Below are positions 13,601 through 24,571 of a DNA stretch of 64,000 nucleotides, piece after piece (position 1 is the first letter of the stretch; each line of letters begins with the position of its first letter). Where the stretch lies: positions 3,900,601-3,964,600 of the forward strand of contig NC_060900.1 in assembly GCF_014805685.1 (NCBI RefSeq). Direction: 5' to 3'. The notes beneath the pieces are model-generated. The model did no database searches, had not been told where the DNA came from, and was given only the letters and a program-made list of their open reading frames with translations. The translations under genes were made by a program, and so were the position numbers. Source of the stretch: Silurus meridionalis. Its lineage: Eukaryota > Chordata > Actinopteri > Siluriformes > Siluridae.

Positions 13601-15135
13601 GGTACACTATGAAGGGTGTACAAGGAACAAGGTACACTATGAAGGGTGTACAAGGAAGGAGGTACAATATGGAGGGTGTACAAGGGAACGAGGTACACTA
13701 TGAAGGGTGTACAAGGGAACGAGGTAAATTATAAAGGGTGTACAAGGGAACAATGTACACTATGGAGGGTGTACAAGGAACAAGGTACATTATGAAGGGT
13801 GTACAAGGAACGAGGTACAATATGGAGGGTGTACAAGGAACAAGGTACATTATGGAGGGTGTACAAGGAACGAGGTACACTATGAAGGGTGTACAAGGAA
13901 CGAGGTACATTAAAAGGGTGAACAAGGAACGAGGTACATTAAAAGGGTGAACAAGGAACGAGGTACATTATAAAGGGTGTACAAGGAACGAGGTACATTA
14001 TAAAGGGTGTACAAGGGAACGAGGTACACTATGAAGGGTGTACAAGGGAACGAGGTACACTATGAAGGGTGTACAAGGGAACAAGGTACACTATGAAGGG
14101 TGTACAAGGGAACGAGGTACACTATGAAGGGTGTACAAGGGAACGAGGTACACTATGAAGGGTGTACAAGGGAACGAGGTAAATTATAAAGGGTGTACAA
14201 GGGAACAATGTACACTATGGAGGGTGTACAAGGGAACAAGGTACATTATGAAGGGTGTACAAGGGAACGAGGTAAATTATGAAGGGGTACAAGGGAACGA
14301 GGTACACTATGAAGGGTGTACAAGACAAAGTGGAAGAGTGCACAAAACATATACCTAATGTCTAATACCGTGGTAAAATGAAAAGATCTAAATCGGTGTA
14401 ATGGAACGCCACGTCACCGACTGCTCTCAACACACTATTATTTCCACCCACTGTAATTAGCATTGCTAATGTGTGTGTATGATGAGACAATGTGTGGAAT
14501 TTATGCAAATTAGGCATGACCCAATACAGCGACAAACAACTGGAGCTCGGGCCAGTCCCATCATGCACGCGGTCCGACATTCATTAACTTTAATTTCTAC
14601 CTGCTATGGATTTTCGTTTACTAATCGAACCATTTTATTTGATCTTTATAAGGGACAATACTACAAAATAAAACTTGGATATATTTTAGAGTGGTACATG
14701 TGCAGATTGTGTAGCAGTACAGATTTATTGTCCTCTAAAAGTAACTCAACATACGGACATTATTGTCAAAATAGCTGGCAACAAAAGTAAATACACCCTA
14801 CGTGATAACAGCTGTCCATCGTGCAGAGCCACACGTTCATCATGTTCATGTTTTTGTCTGCTTGACCATACAAAACTTGTGCATCTTGTATTCGAGCAGT
14901 TCATATTCTGTGCTTTGAGTCCAATTCTCTCATACACTCAGGAGAAATATATTATTTGCAAACCTTTCCATTGTTTAATAAAAAATAGAATAATATGTTC
15001 ATATAAAGACAAAAATGCACTTATGTAGAAATGAAGAATGGATTATTATTATTTATGGCAAGTTCATGAATATCATAGAAGGTTCTTTGAAATGCCCACT
15101 GTTAGTTCAGTGAATTTATTCTGGCATTCCTAATG

Positions 15136-15178
<43 letters not shown>

Positions 15179-18100
15179 AGAGGAGTACAATCAACAGAAG
15201 CTAGACTTTTACACATGTACAGCTGACTGCGACTCATGAGTCAACCTGAAGAATGAAGCTGTGTAATCATCTCTTACATCTCGTCCCACACTACAACAGA
15301 AAAGAGAGAGAAATTCTCTCGCTACTTCAAACAAGAATAAATGAACTTATAGCATCATAAACAGAATCCACGTGCTAAACCATGACCGAGCAGCTGATCC
15401 CTAAATCCAGAGCATGGTTTGCTCTAAACCTTTTCTAAAAGTCTTTAAGGAGTCCCAACAAGTGTATGGTATTTCTAAGGAACTATACCTCAATGTGTAA
15501 ACATGGCTGGCCACGTTTTAAAGCTCGGTCGTGTTAGTGGGTGTGTCCGGCTCGCGTGAGTTCACGTGAATAACTGGGGTAAATCAATTACAAAAATGTA
15601 TCGAGGCAAAATACCTTTAGTCCATTTTACTAATCACGGAGCAATGTGTTTCCCACGGACCATTATTACTGACGCACCGATAATCTCCTTAGCATGCTGG
15701 ACAGGTAAACACAGGAGACGCTACAAATGCACTAAATGGGTTTCACTTTTAATGATATTCTTGTATGCAAGAATTTCAGCAATAAAAATGTTAATAAAAA
15801 AAAAAAAAGTTTTTAAGAGACCCGTCTTATTTCCTCTCTTATAAGCATTGCTCTTTAATGAAGAAAAAGCGCTTCTTATCCGATGACTCGATGAAATAAT
15901 AATAATAATACTAAACTCATCGATAGCAGCAGCCCCGGTTCGCACGCATAAAGCCTTTGCTTGGTGGATTTCTTGAGTCAAACGGTGGCAGCGGTGCATT
16001 TTATTAAATTTTTTTCTTCAAAGCGATCTCGTCTTTCATCGCTCTCTTAAATAACAAATCTGATCTGGCATAAGAAATAATCCAGCTACGGATCAGGTGT
16101 GTGTTTTCAGGGGAAAAATCTGAGCTCCACGGTGTCCCAAACTGTAGGTTTAAACGCTCGATCAATAAGAAATTTAATCATCAAAAAAAAAAATTATTAT
16201 TGGTATAGTTTAAATTGAAGGTTAGATCCTGACAAGAATCCTGACTAACAGTATGGCATAAAAAGTAAATAAATAAATAAATAAATAAAAACTTGCAATA
16301 GTTTAAACACGAGTCCGAATCCTGACTCTGTTGCACCCATCCGGGGCAGAAAGCCAAGGATGGAAAACTGCCCGTAGGAGGACTGGAGTTACACTCCGCC
16401 CGTCAATCACGGGAGGGCCAATAGTCTCAAAGTCTAGAAAATCTGTTGTTAAAATCTAATTGTACTTTGCAACATGATTTGTATTAAATTTTTTTAATAA
16501 ACGTCAGACGGAAATGACACGAATTGTGCGTTGTGGGAAATGATTGAAAACGAAAGCGTGGTTTTTAGACGCCGTTTTTTTGTATTAAAAAAGAGTCAAT
16601 TTTGCATTTTTGAGAGCCGAATAGGGCAATCAAATGGAAACAAAAACACTTTTCAATACTCGCCATTCTTAATGTTCCACAATAATCCAGACCTGGAAAT
16701 CGCGCTAATCAAATTTCATATTTTTTCGTACTTTTCCAAAACGCGTAGGAACCCTGCATTTAAATTATTCATTTTTAAATCTAATTAAATATCTACTTCA
16801 AAATTAAATATATTTTCTGTACAATTTATAATCCACACCACAGAGGCACCGATACGTCCCAGGTTAGGTTTTTTTTTTTTTTTAATTATAGTTTTTTTTT
16901 TCTTCAGCAAAAAGGTAGCAACTGCGCCTGGTCTTTAAAAGACTATATTTATGTCGATACTCGCACCAAAGTTGCTGCTTAATTACAGCGCAGAGTGAGT
17001 TTGTGATGGAGAAAACATTTACCTCCACAGTCACAGACTGTACTGTGGAGCCCCGCACATACACACACTAACACGTGAACACATGTACACGGGCTGTTTG
17101 TGTGGCAGTAATAACTTCCCTGCAGAATGACGGACGGTTGGCGATGACAGCCGATCGAATTCGGCAGCTGCGTCAAAGCAGAGGTGTGTGCTAATGAGAC
17201 AGAAAGAGAAGGGTGTGAAAGAGTGCGCGAGGGTGTGTGTGCGCGAGTGCGTGTGTGCGTGAGTGCGTTGCATGTGCATGCCTCGTGCGACAGATATGCC
17301 GAGTCGTCATCCTGGGGTGTGCTTTTTCGTGCCGACGTCTCAATCAAGGAGTTCGGATTTGAAGTAGTGATTTAATGGGATTTATTCCTATAAAAATAAA
17401 CGATCCGACAGAAGGCGCGCACACACACACGCGCGCATGCACACAGAGTGAGCGTACTCCTGCTTCTCTTGCTAGCATTAGAGGTTGTTCAGTTGTTCGT
17501 CTTGATTGATCGTGCGGCACGTTGACAGGAGGATGAAAGAACGCATCGTCATGGAAAAGTTTACATCATCACCACGACGAAATTCTAAACTCTGAGTCAC
17601 GCGAAGACGTAACTTGTCGGATTGCTAAAGCCAATATTATCTAAACAGTAATCACGCCTGTCGAGTGGAGAGAGAGAGAGAGAGAGGAAGAAAGAGAGAG
17701 AGAACAGAGTGTGAATGATGAAGATCCAGTCAATTGTTTCTCTAAACTGATGACGCAGTTAGTTGCATAAATGTACCCCCCCCCTTTGTTGACAAACTGG
17801 CTCGTCGTGATCGCAAACTCGAATGTCGGGAGGTATTTCACAATCATAATACTCGCACAAAAAAAAAAATGAAGTGAGCCGTAATTATAAAATGAATGAG
17901 CAAATCCGCATTCAGGAGTGGGTTAAGGGTAAAATTGCACATTAGCCCTCGAGGACCTCGTGTTATTGGGTAACAAACGTGACACGTTGCGGCTTGTGGC
18001 TCTTGGACAGCTGAAATACTCCGGTTGGGTCTCCGGTAACACGAGAGCCATGAGAGTGAAGTTTCAGCATGGAGAACGGCGAACGCGGAGAACCTGTTGG

Positions 18101-19051
18101 TACCTTTCTTTATCTATGGATGGTCAAACGGGGCTGTGGTATATCGAGGTGTGGATGTATCCGTTTTACGCACAAATTGTTTAAATAAACGGAAAAAAGT
18201 TGCCAACACATCACATCCGGATCATGTGTGCAATCAACAATGCAGTGCTTTCTATTAGAGACAGTTTACTGTATTTTCATATACAAATTGTCACGTTCAG
18301 AATCGCTTATTTATTTTAAATTCACACATCGAGAATAGCTTTTCTTCTTTTTTTTAAGTTTGTGGACGCCCAAGCATAAGATTTGCATCTGCATTCCGAC
18401 CATCCTGTTCCACATTTCGTTCCCGTTTCTCTTATAATTAACTTCCACTCTTCTCTGAAGATGCTCCACTAGATCTCGAAGTGTGCTTGTGCAGATTTCA
18501 GCGACTAGGGTTTTAGTAAGGTCAGGTACTGATGTAAGGTGAGGAAGCCTGTGGTGCAGTCAGCGTTCCAATTCATCGCAAAGTTGCTCAAAAGAGATCT
18601 TCCAATCCAACCCTAGAACATAAACCTTATCTTCATGGTGCACAGGGGCACTGGCATGCTGGAACAGGTTTGGTCTCCTAGGTCGAGTGAAGAGAAAAGA
18701 CATCCTACACAATGGTGTGCCCCCAAATTTTTGGAAAATTGTCAGCCAATGAGCATGGACTATAAAAGAAAATTATCTAATCATATATCAGTAATCTGTA
18801 ATATATGACCAGCAACGGCTCAAATAATTTTTACTTTAATTATTGTCATAATCATGTATCAGGGTTATGAATCAGTATTGATCATTCCTGAATGATATCC
18901 AGACACACGTGGAATTCAGCTTAGGTTGAAATTGAATTCTATTTTTTCCCCCCATGTAACATTCATTTTCAGTCTTTTATTACAGACACATTGTAAAGCC
19001 TTCTGTGGGAATCCTCAGCTTTTTGTCTTCGCAGGCTGGGCCATTTTTACG

Positions 19052-19109
<58 letters not shown>

Positions 19110-22100
19110 GGACGAGTGGTCAGTCTGAGACGACTGATCCCATGCCCTGTTAAAGTTCACCACCAGAGCTCTGGAGACAGTTGGGAAAAATGTCAGCTGG
19201 GGTTTTTTAAGGTGTGCCGGTGCTGAGCTTCAGCGCAGAAACTGCCCCAGTGACCCGAGTGTGGGTTTAACAATACGCTCAGAAGAATGAATGAATGCTA
19301 CTGGTAACTGAATGGGGAACGTGAAAACAAAAAAAAAGATTCACAAAAAATCAGCTCCCACACATGAGCGGAGTTACATTGGATTCAGTCATGGTGCAAA
19401 GAATGAATGAAGCACACGGATCTATGAAAGCAAGAATTACGCTCCGGTTATCAGCTTCTAATGCCAAGGGCTGAATCTGACTCATTTTCCGGTTTCATTA
19501 TCCCTTAGTGTGAATGCAATGCTTACAGACACACTTCTTTATTAGATGCGCACACTTCTAGCTAGATTTTGGAATTAGCGACCAACCGCCAAAGACAGAA
19601 CAGCATCGAGGATATTTCACTGCCGTTTCTATTGGCCAATTCAAAGTAGATAAAGGTGACATCAGCTATACAAAAGAACCAGATTCAGGCCAATTTGTGG
19701 CCATACTGTAAACAAAATTGGATTTTCTGTAGTGTTAGGATTTCCCTGGCCTTTAGACAGGTAAGGTCCATTATAAAAAAAACTCAATGTGGGGTGGAAG
19801 AACTTCAGCGGGATTAAAGGACGCAAATCCAGACTGCACCAGGTAACGTTATTTCCACTACCATGTATGTGGACTGTTGCTCCAGTATCTGCTCCGTACA
19901 CCATAAAAGATGGGAAAAAGTTTCCTCGTATGCTGTAACAAAGATTTTCTTTGAGCCGCTGCAGATGCTTTTGCGTAAAGTCTCGAGCTCGACTCGCGAT
20001 ACGCATTATGCCACATCAGCAAGGCTGGAAAAGCCAGCGCTGGCCTCTGAAGCACAGGGATCTTAACAATAAGCAGCACACAAGGCTCGGTTGATGCCGA
20101 GTGTGACCCCGCGACCCTGGAGTCATGGTGACAGCGTCACTGGGTCCAGTTGGTTGGCTTGTGTGGAATGCGGCGGTCACACAGAACCACAAAAGATCCT
20201 TTCAGCGAGTGACCGCGTCGGCCGGCGACCCAACACTGGCCGTGTGTGCGACGAGGAAGCGGCTGCTTCCACCCGCTGACGTCACGACCCGCGGCCGTGA
20301 CGTCACGCTGGCTGCCACGTCGGCTGGGCCTGCACGCACGATTCGCAAATCTGCAGCTTACAGTGGCAATTCAGTGATAATGTGCTGATGCTGATTTATT
20401 CGGTTTGGTATCTTCATGGGAAAGGGGGATTTATTAATGATGGACTGCTGGCATTTTAAAGAAGAAGGGTCATGTTGCAGGGCAGAGATCCACAGGGTTA
20501 CAGAGCCAGAGACCTAGAATCTAAAATGTAAAAGACAGAATGACGTCCGTCACTGAACTGGGAAACGGAACTGTATTTAATCGTGACATTTGCAGATGTA
20601 CGTCGCGATGGTCTGTATAGTGTATTAAAGAGAGGAAAGAACAGTAAAGGGCTGTGATTCAGCACGGAGTTACTGTGTTCTCCATTATCGGTCCACATTG
20701 CAACATGAAAGACTTTTACATTTAAGTACAGAGTTTCAAACAGCTCTGTTTTCGCTGGACAGGAACATCACCCAGGTTTGGAGAGGAAGCCAAGTCCATA
20801 ATAAGTCGTATAAATCTGCGAATGCAAACTTTTCTCTACAGATTGACCCTCCAGTCAACACTGAACAAGAGTTTTTGTGCAGCAAAAAGAAAAAAGAAAA
20901 ACCAGCAAAATAAACAAATAAAAATGTAAAGAGCTCTCGCACCGTTTCATACACCTGCATTTATCAAGACGCGTTTTTATAACTGATCAGGATTAATGTG
21001 GGTGCAGAATTGTTTTTTGGGGTTTCTGTTACCACAAAGTCAGAGGCGCACAATTGTACAGAATGTCTTCGGATGCTGTAGCATGAAATCTACGTGAACT
21101 AGGAGGCCCAAACCTGTTTCCGGCACGACAATGCCCCTGCGCACAAAGCCAAATCTGTCAAGATATGCTTCAGGGTACGTCTACACTGATCTGGATCAAT
21201 TTGGAAAAAACGCTCCGTGTCCACAATCGTGTCCCAGAAGTTGCTTTGAAAATGTCTGAAAACCTCACGTTTACTGCTCCCGAGTAAAACGGAAACGCAT
21301 TTCCGCCTGCCGTTGACTTTACTTTCCAGCTCTATGAAACATGGCGACAACGCCGAAAAATGCGCCCATTGTTTTTTTCAAAAGCCTGCGTTTCTTACGG
21401 CCCGCACACAATCGTATCCACTTTGTAGAGCGTTTTTCAAAAAGTCATGTCTAAAATATGCATTTGCAAACTGTAACTCCACTCACAATAATACAGAACT
21501 ACAAAACAAAACTTAAACAATTGCAAGAAACAGATAAAATCTGTGCGACCCGGCACTAAATGATTCACAGCCTGGTACCAGGTCCACAGCCCAGTGTTTG
21601 GCGACACCTGCTTCACGTGGTTTGGAGTGGAAGATCTCCTGCTATAAAGCTCACCCCTATTGAACACCTTTGGGATGAATGTGAACGCTGACTGCACCCC
21701 AGGCCTCCTCACCTTCATCAGTACCTGACTTTACTAACACCCTCTTGACTGAATAAATCTCCAAGTGGTTAAAGCTCTGGGTTACTGATCAGTAGGTGAG
21801 AGGTTCAAAATCCGAGCTGCCACTCTTGGGGCCCTTGAACAAGGCCCTTAACCTTCTGTGCTCCAGGGGCACTGTATCCTGTCTGACTGCGGCTTTCTAA
21901 TATCGCTGGGATATGCGAAGAAAGAATTTCAATGTGCTCTAATGTATACGTAAGAGAAAAGAAATCGAGTGGAACATCTTCCCAGAAGAGTGGAGGTTCT
22001 TAGAGTAGCGAATGGCGACCAAATGTGGAATGAGATGTTCAGAAAGGACATATGCTCAGGTGTCCACACACTTTTGTCCCTACAATGGACAATGTGGTGG

Positions 22101-22236
22101 TATATATAGCAAATAGATTTGTTTATTTACATTATATATACCTAGAAATTAAAAATACAAACTTGTATTATAGCCTTGTAAACCATTTAAAGGTTATATA
22201 CAAATGACATTTCATTTAATTAATCCTGAGACATGA

Positions 22237-22273
<37 letters not shown>

Positions 22274-22856
22274 ATATATATTTAAATAAACAATTCTTTA
22301 TGGATTATTTCTCTGTCTGAGCAAAAAAGACTCATTCACTCCACTAAACTATTCCTCATATAACACGCTTATAAAGCTGCTTAGTGACTTATAAGCCAAA
22401 TATAATACTTTACATTAGTTTTATTAAATCGAAGAACAAGCACGAATAGTTATAAACGCAGATTTAATGTCAATAATCACAAAAAACCAAAACCAAAACT
22501 AAAACTTGGTGGAAGACGTTAGCAAGCTAATCTGTACAGACCAACCAAACTAGCCGAAATATCTGTGTTTTTCTATTAATAAGAAACTTGGAAGCCTTTA
22601 AATGGTCTTCAAATCGAAAATAAAAGCTCAACATTTCAAGGAAACAAACAAACAAACAAAAACAAGTGTTTTCTCTGAACTTATTTCGTTCTTATGTACA
22701 CACTGTAAACATGACACGGGAAAGCTACATGCTAGCAGTCTGAGGTAAACGCTAGCTGACTAGCCTAGACAAACCGACCCTAATAGCTCGTTATTTATTC
22801 GAAAAATGCCCAGAACTCGTTTTATAGGACGATGTTAGTGGTACGTACCAGCTCAT
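4480..22856 (-). CDS. bin3: bin3, bridging integrator 3 (5' half, five coding exons)
   Basis: BIN3 is an N-BAR-domain protein without an SH3 domain, linked in other organisms to membrane curvature, actin organisation and cytokinesis. Coding exons on the minus strand are 22849-22856, 11863-11911, 8124-8164, 5481-5541 and 4480-4616, all with GT/AG borders. They encode about 99 of the roughly 253 residues usual for the family. The start reads MSW-IPFKIGQPKKQ, then VERDFEREYEKLQK, LEDQT, KLHKDMKKSTEADIA and MSKAAVKISVDLL, each matching the BIN3 N-terminus from memory. Splice phases join cleanly except inside exon 4, which is one base short, so the frame would run into TGA after about 44 residues. 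Later exons are not visible and should lie left of base 1. egr3 follows upstream on the same strand, as in other vertebrates. Identity is very likely; whether the copy is functional depends on the exon 4 base. Confidence 0.93.
4617..5480 (-). other. bin3 intron 4
   Basis: 864 bases with a poly-A-rich stretch at 4660-4726. I see no coding segment or recognisable mobile element in it. Confidence 0.7.
5481..5541 (-). CDS. bin3: bin3 coding exon 4, one base short (frameshift)
   Basis: Acceptor TTCTCAG and donor GTGTGT are intact. Entering in phase from exon 3 gives K-LEDQT. The family-like continuation KLHKDMKKSTEADI is in the next frame. The exon is 61 bases where 62 are needed to join exons 3 and 5 in frame; the missing base falls in ACAAGAAG at about 5523-5530, where ACAAAGAAG would restore it. 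As read, the frame ends at TGA 11 residues after LEDQT starts. No alternative GT/AG pair that I can see repairs it. A consensus indel in the assembly is the simplest explanation. Confidence 0.88.
6420..6714 (-). mobile_element. Tc1-like remnant (family with GGACACCTGA ends)
   Basis: Begins with a TTTGTGGACGCCTGAGCAT terminal inverted repeat. It carries AGCTGGCTTTGTGCACAGGA and GGGGAAGAACC words shared with copies near 18,356, 50,726 and 53,320, and ends near CCGAAACTTTTGTCC. The section encoding the DLNPIEHLWDE motif is deleted. Confidence 0.65.
7432..7606 (+). mobile_element. 5' fragment of the same Tc1-like family
   Basis: Starts CTATATGACCAAAGTATTGG and continues through GGTTCTTCCCCAAACTGTTA and GCACAATTGTACG, homologous to the left part of the copy at 50,726. 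It is truncated after about 175 bases. Confidence 0.6.
8124..8164 (-). CDS. bin3: bin3 coding exon 3
   Basis: A 41-base exon with acceptor TTCGCAG and donor GTAAGT. It encodes VERDFEREYEKLQ plus AA, so it leaves two bases of a Lys codon for exon 4. The VERDFEREY motif is a BIN3 signature at the start of the BAR helices. Confidence 0.94.
9266..9700 (+). repeat. dispersed repeat copy 1 (pair with 15585-15945)
   Basis: Shares TTTCCCACGGACCATT, GGACAGGTAAACACAGGAGA and ACTTCTTATCC-type words, in the same order, with 15585-15945. It includes an ACTCGATTAATCGAT end-like motif. No intact ORF; probably a decayed DNA transposon of unassigned class. Confidence 0.6.
10152..10191. repeat. perfect 18-bp hairpin with 4-nt loop
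   Basis: AGTTGTTATTCTAAAGGA (10152-10169), loop AGGC, and its exact reverse complement (10174-10191). It lies just outside the long inverted-repeat element. Confidence 0.9.
10365..11565. mobile_element. long-arm inverted-repeat element (foldback/MITE-like)
   Basis: Two diverged arms of about 500 bp (roughly 10365-10850 and 11020-11565) face each other across a roughly 170-bp spacer. Matching words include TTTTACATAAACTGAGTT against AACTCAGTTTATGTGAAAAG, AATCAGTGTTTCAATCATT against AGTGAAACACTGATTGAT, and CTCCTGACTC against GAGTCAGGAG. The ends are rich in ACTTAAGTAC-type motifs common in fish hAT-like non-autonomous elements. No ORF. Confidence 0.7.
11863..11911 (-). CDS. bin3: bin3 coding exon 2
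   Basis: A 49-base exon with acceptor TTCTAG before 11911 and donor GTAAGG after 11863. It encodes (W)IPFKIGQPKKQIVSKT, the conserved basic N-terminal segment ahead of the BAR domain. It ends in phase 0. Confidence 0.93.
12465..14325. repeat. 30/31-bp minisatellite, about 60 copies
   Basis: Tandem units built on GAGGTACACTATGAAGGG followed by TGTACAAGG(G)AAC. Unit length alternates between 30 and 31 because of AAGGAAC versus AAGGGAAC. Variants include TACATTATAAAGG, TACATTAAAAGGGTGAAC, TACAATATGGAGG and TTTTGGAGG. Runs of variants recur in the same order, giving a higher-order period near 450-490 bp. Open frames across it on both strands (up to 172 codons) are repeat artefacts. It lies about 550 bases upstream, in transcription sense, of bin3 exon 2. 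Confidence 0.97.
15139..15176. repeat. (AC)n microsatellite
   Basis: About 38 bases of AC in bin3 intron 1. Confidence 0.95.
15585..15945 (+). repeat. dispersed repeat copy 2 (pair with 9266-9700)
   Basis: Same-order homology to 9266-9700: TACAAAAATGTATCGAGGC, TTTAGTCCATTT, TTTCCCACGGACCATTATTA, GGACAGGTAAACACAGGAGA, CTTCTTATCC. Same orientation as copy 1. Confidence 0.6.
18356..18772 (-). mobile_element. Tc1-like remnant (GGACACCTGA-end family)
   Basis: Begins TTTGTGGACGCCCAAGCAT. It includes GTGTGCTTGTGCAGATTTC, GTCAGGTACTGATGTAAGG and TGGAACAGGTTTGG, all shared with copies at 53,320 and 58,660. It degrades near CCAATGAGCATGGAC. Confidence 0.65.
19053..19106. repeat. (CA)n microsatellite
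   Basis: About 54 bases of CA in bin3 intron 1. Confidence 0.95.
20277..20305. promoter_or_regulatory. paired perfect CRE palindromes
   Basis: TGACGTCA occurs at 20277-20284 and again at 20298-20305, so the centres are 21 bp apart, two helical turns. They lie inside a CpG-rich island-like block (about 20100-20345) in otherwise AT-rich bin3 intron 1. CREB/ATF dimers bind this palindrome; function here is inferred. Confidence 0.5.
21173..21608. mobile_element. 436-bp insertion with 7-bp TGCTTCA duplication
   Basis: Flanked by TGCTTCA at 21166-21172 and 21609-21615. Removing the insert and one repeat restores the element (GATATGCTTCACGTGGTTTGG, compare GATATGCTTTACATGGGTTGG near 50,920). It starts GGGTACGTCTACACTGATCT, a motif whose reverse also ends the fragment at 7320-7388. 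No intact ORF; hAT-like is a guess from the duplication size. Confidence 0.6.
21763..21960 (+). mobile_element. tRNA-derived SINE inside the Tc1-like remnant
   Basis: A-box-like AGTGGTTAAAGCTCTGG and B-box-like GAGGTTCAAAATCC are followed by the body GCTGCCACTCTTGGGGCCC and AACAAGGCCCTTAACC, shared with at least eight other copies in the window. It splits sequence that is contiguous in other copies of the host element. Confidence 0.65.
22241..22271. repeat. (CA)n microsatellite
   Basis: A short CA tract followed by TA-rich sequence in bin3 intron 1. Confidence 0.9.
22849..22856 (-). CDS. bin3: bin3 coding exon 1 (MSW start)
   Basis: Eight coding bases, ATG AGC TG, are followed by the donor GTACGT at 22848-22843. 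The split codon TG|G is completed by exon 2 to give Trp, reproducing the invariant M-S-W start of BIN3. The exon is too short to detect alone; it was placed by working back from exon 2 and by the exact phase fit. Confidence 0.85.
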
Positions 22857-23366
22857 GTTGTCGTGTTCACTCCAATTTACCCGCAAAACACAACTTTATT
22901 CCCACACACATCGCCTTTTCTACCTGTTTCCATACAACTCTGCAACCAGGAACTGGTTAAGTGGGACCTGGGTCGCGTCCCAAATCAAGAGCAATTCATA
23001 TCAAAGTGCACTAGATAGGGCGTGAAAGTCATTCTAACCGTCACTGGGTAGTGCACTCTTTTAGGGAACGACAGGTTTTTTCGTATTTGGTTGTTAAAAG
23101 GATAGCGGAGTGAGAGTTTCACGGGTTTCTGAGGTCATGCTACAATAACACAACAACCACACAACAATAATAACAACAACACAACATATTAACAACAAAA
23201 AAACAACATAACAGCACAAGGACAACAACGACCGTACAACAACACAACATAATAACAACATCAACAATAATACAACATAACACAACATCAACACAACAAA
23301 AACAAGACTGTTATAGGCTGTTCTTTGCGCAAGCCGTTCGATTAACCGATACAAAGGAACTGGACT

Positions 23367-23431
<65 letters not shown>
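23367..23431. repeat. (CA)n microsatellite
   Basis: About 65 bases of CA, just after an ACAACA-rich purine/pyrimidine-biased stretch (23140-23310). Confidence 0.95.
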
Positions 23432-23434
<3 letters not shown>

Positions 23435-23534
23435 CAACCGTAAAATTGATGTTTTCCACAAATTGCTGTGAAAACAGTTTTTTAGTCTCATTGTATTTGG
23501 TTGGAATGACAATAAAAGTTTACTTGATCTGACT

Positions 23535-23715
23535 TAACTTACATTTACATTGACGGCATTTGGCAGACGCCAGAGTGATTTACATCTCATTCATATAATT
23601 GAGCAGCTATGGTGTTAAGGGCCTTTCTCAGGGGCCCAGGAGTGGAAGCTTGGTCTGGGATCTTTACTACCTTCAGATCCAAAGACCAATGCCTTAACCA
23701 CTAAGAGGAACCATG
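23535..23715 (-). mobile_element. tRNA-derived SINE
   Basis: In minus sense it has a TTAGTGGTTAAGGCATTGG head and a GGGCCCCTGAGAAAGGCCCTTAAC body. The tail encodes the TCTGCCAAATGCCGTCAATG motif typical of fish V-type SINE or L2-type tails. Confidence 0.65.
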
Positions 23716-23841
23716 GCTACTATCATGATACCGTTTGGTCTAATACAACATTCTCTTTCGGCCGATCAAGTTTGATTTCTTGACCTGCAGTAGAAAAAGT
23801 TTGGGCTCCTGGCTCTAGATAAATCCACATACAGGAGTGTG

Positions 23842-24308
23842 GGCCAGTGTGGGTGCAGGTTTCTATTCCAACCAATCAGGGGCCACATCTGATAGTCATT
23901 GAAGTTAAAAATCGTGATATAAACAGGTAGAATTGTTTGGTGTTTTGCTTGGTTGAAATGAAAACCTGCACCCACACTGGCCTTTTGTGAAAAGATTGCA
24001 CACCCCTGGTCCAAGGTCTTGTTTGGTTGTTTTTATCGCTTTGTTAGTCCCATGAGAGCTTTGTGCCACGTTGAAATTAAAAAAGGACGTCCTTATAATG
24101 TAGGTAGTGCGGTTTTGTGTGGAAAAAAATAGTGGTGTTGGGTGGTGTAGGTTCCTGGGATGTTTTCTCACCAAGATGAAATCAATCCTAATTTCAAGAC
24201 AGGTTTAGAGAAAATTCCCAGGATGCACTGCAACTTTAGACATTGGATTGCCCTGGACGGTGTGTAGAGAAAAACAATGAAAAGTCTCTAAACTCTATGA
24301 AACTAGAA
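23842..24308 (+). repeat. dispersed repeat copy 1 (pair with 27600-28027), with foldback head
   Basis: A 21-bp perfect inverted repeat (23842-23862 against 23962-23982, core GTGTGGGTGCAGG) opens the copy. The rest matches 27600-28027 closely and in the same orientation, including TAGGTAGTGCGGTTTTGTGT and TTCCTGGGATGTTTTCTCA. Confidence 0.85.
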
Positions 24309-24571
24309 TTGAAGTGAGTTGCATCTCTTTCGTCCAATCCAGTTGGATTTCTTGCCCTTTAATAGGAAGAGTTTGGGCTCCTGGCTCTAGATAAATCGAG
24401 GTAGATCTATTAATCTTGCTCTGCCTCAGGAAACTCTGCCTTTTTCTGATTCACATCGCTATTGCATTATTTTTGCGAGTGCCAGTGAACCTGAGCGCTG
24501 CATTACAGCACGGTAATAACCATGTCATTAACAAACTGGGAATCGTTTTGTTATATGCTGCCATGACAGAT

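Larger units (their letters stand above)
21040..22085 (+). mobile_element. Tc1-like remnant broken by two nested insertions
   Basis: Aligns in order with the copy at 50,726: GCGCACAATTGTACAGAATG, GTAGCATGAAA, CCTATTGAACACCTTTGGGA (transposase-like PIEHLWDE), AGTACCTGACTTTACTAAC, and an end with CAGGTGTCCACACACTTTTG. Two blocks absent from the homologue interrupt it, at 21173-21608 and 21763-21960. Confidence 0.7.
11912..22848 (-). other. bin3 intron 1 (10.9 kb)
   Basis: Contains the minisatellite, a dispersed repeat, CA tracts, two Tc1-like remnants (one heavily nested) and a GC-rich block with paired CREs. 16,030-18,350 (apart from short GA and CA/GC tracts), 19,110-20,090 and 22,280-22,840 look unique and AT-rich with no support for exons. 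Confidence 0.75.

Noticed and set aside
12465..14325. CRISPR-like regular array
   Set aside because: No unique spacers; contiguous 30/31-bp tandem units in a vertebrate intron.
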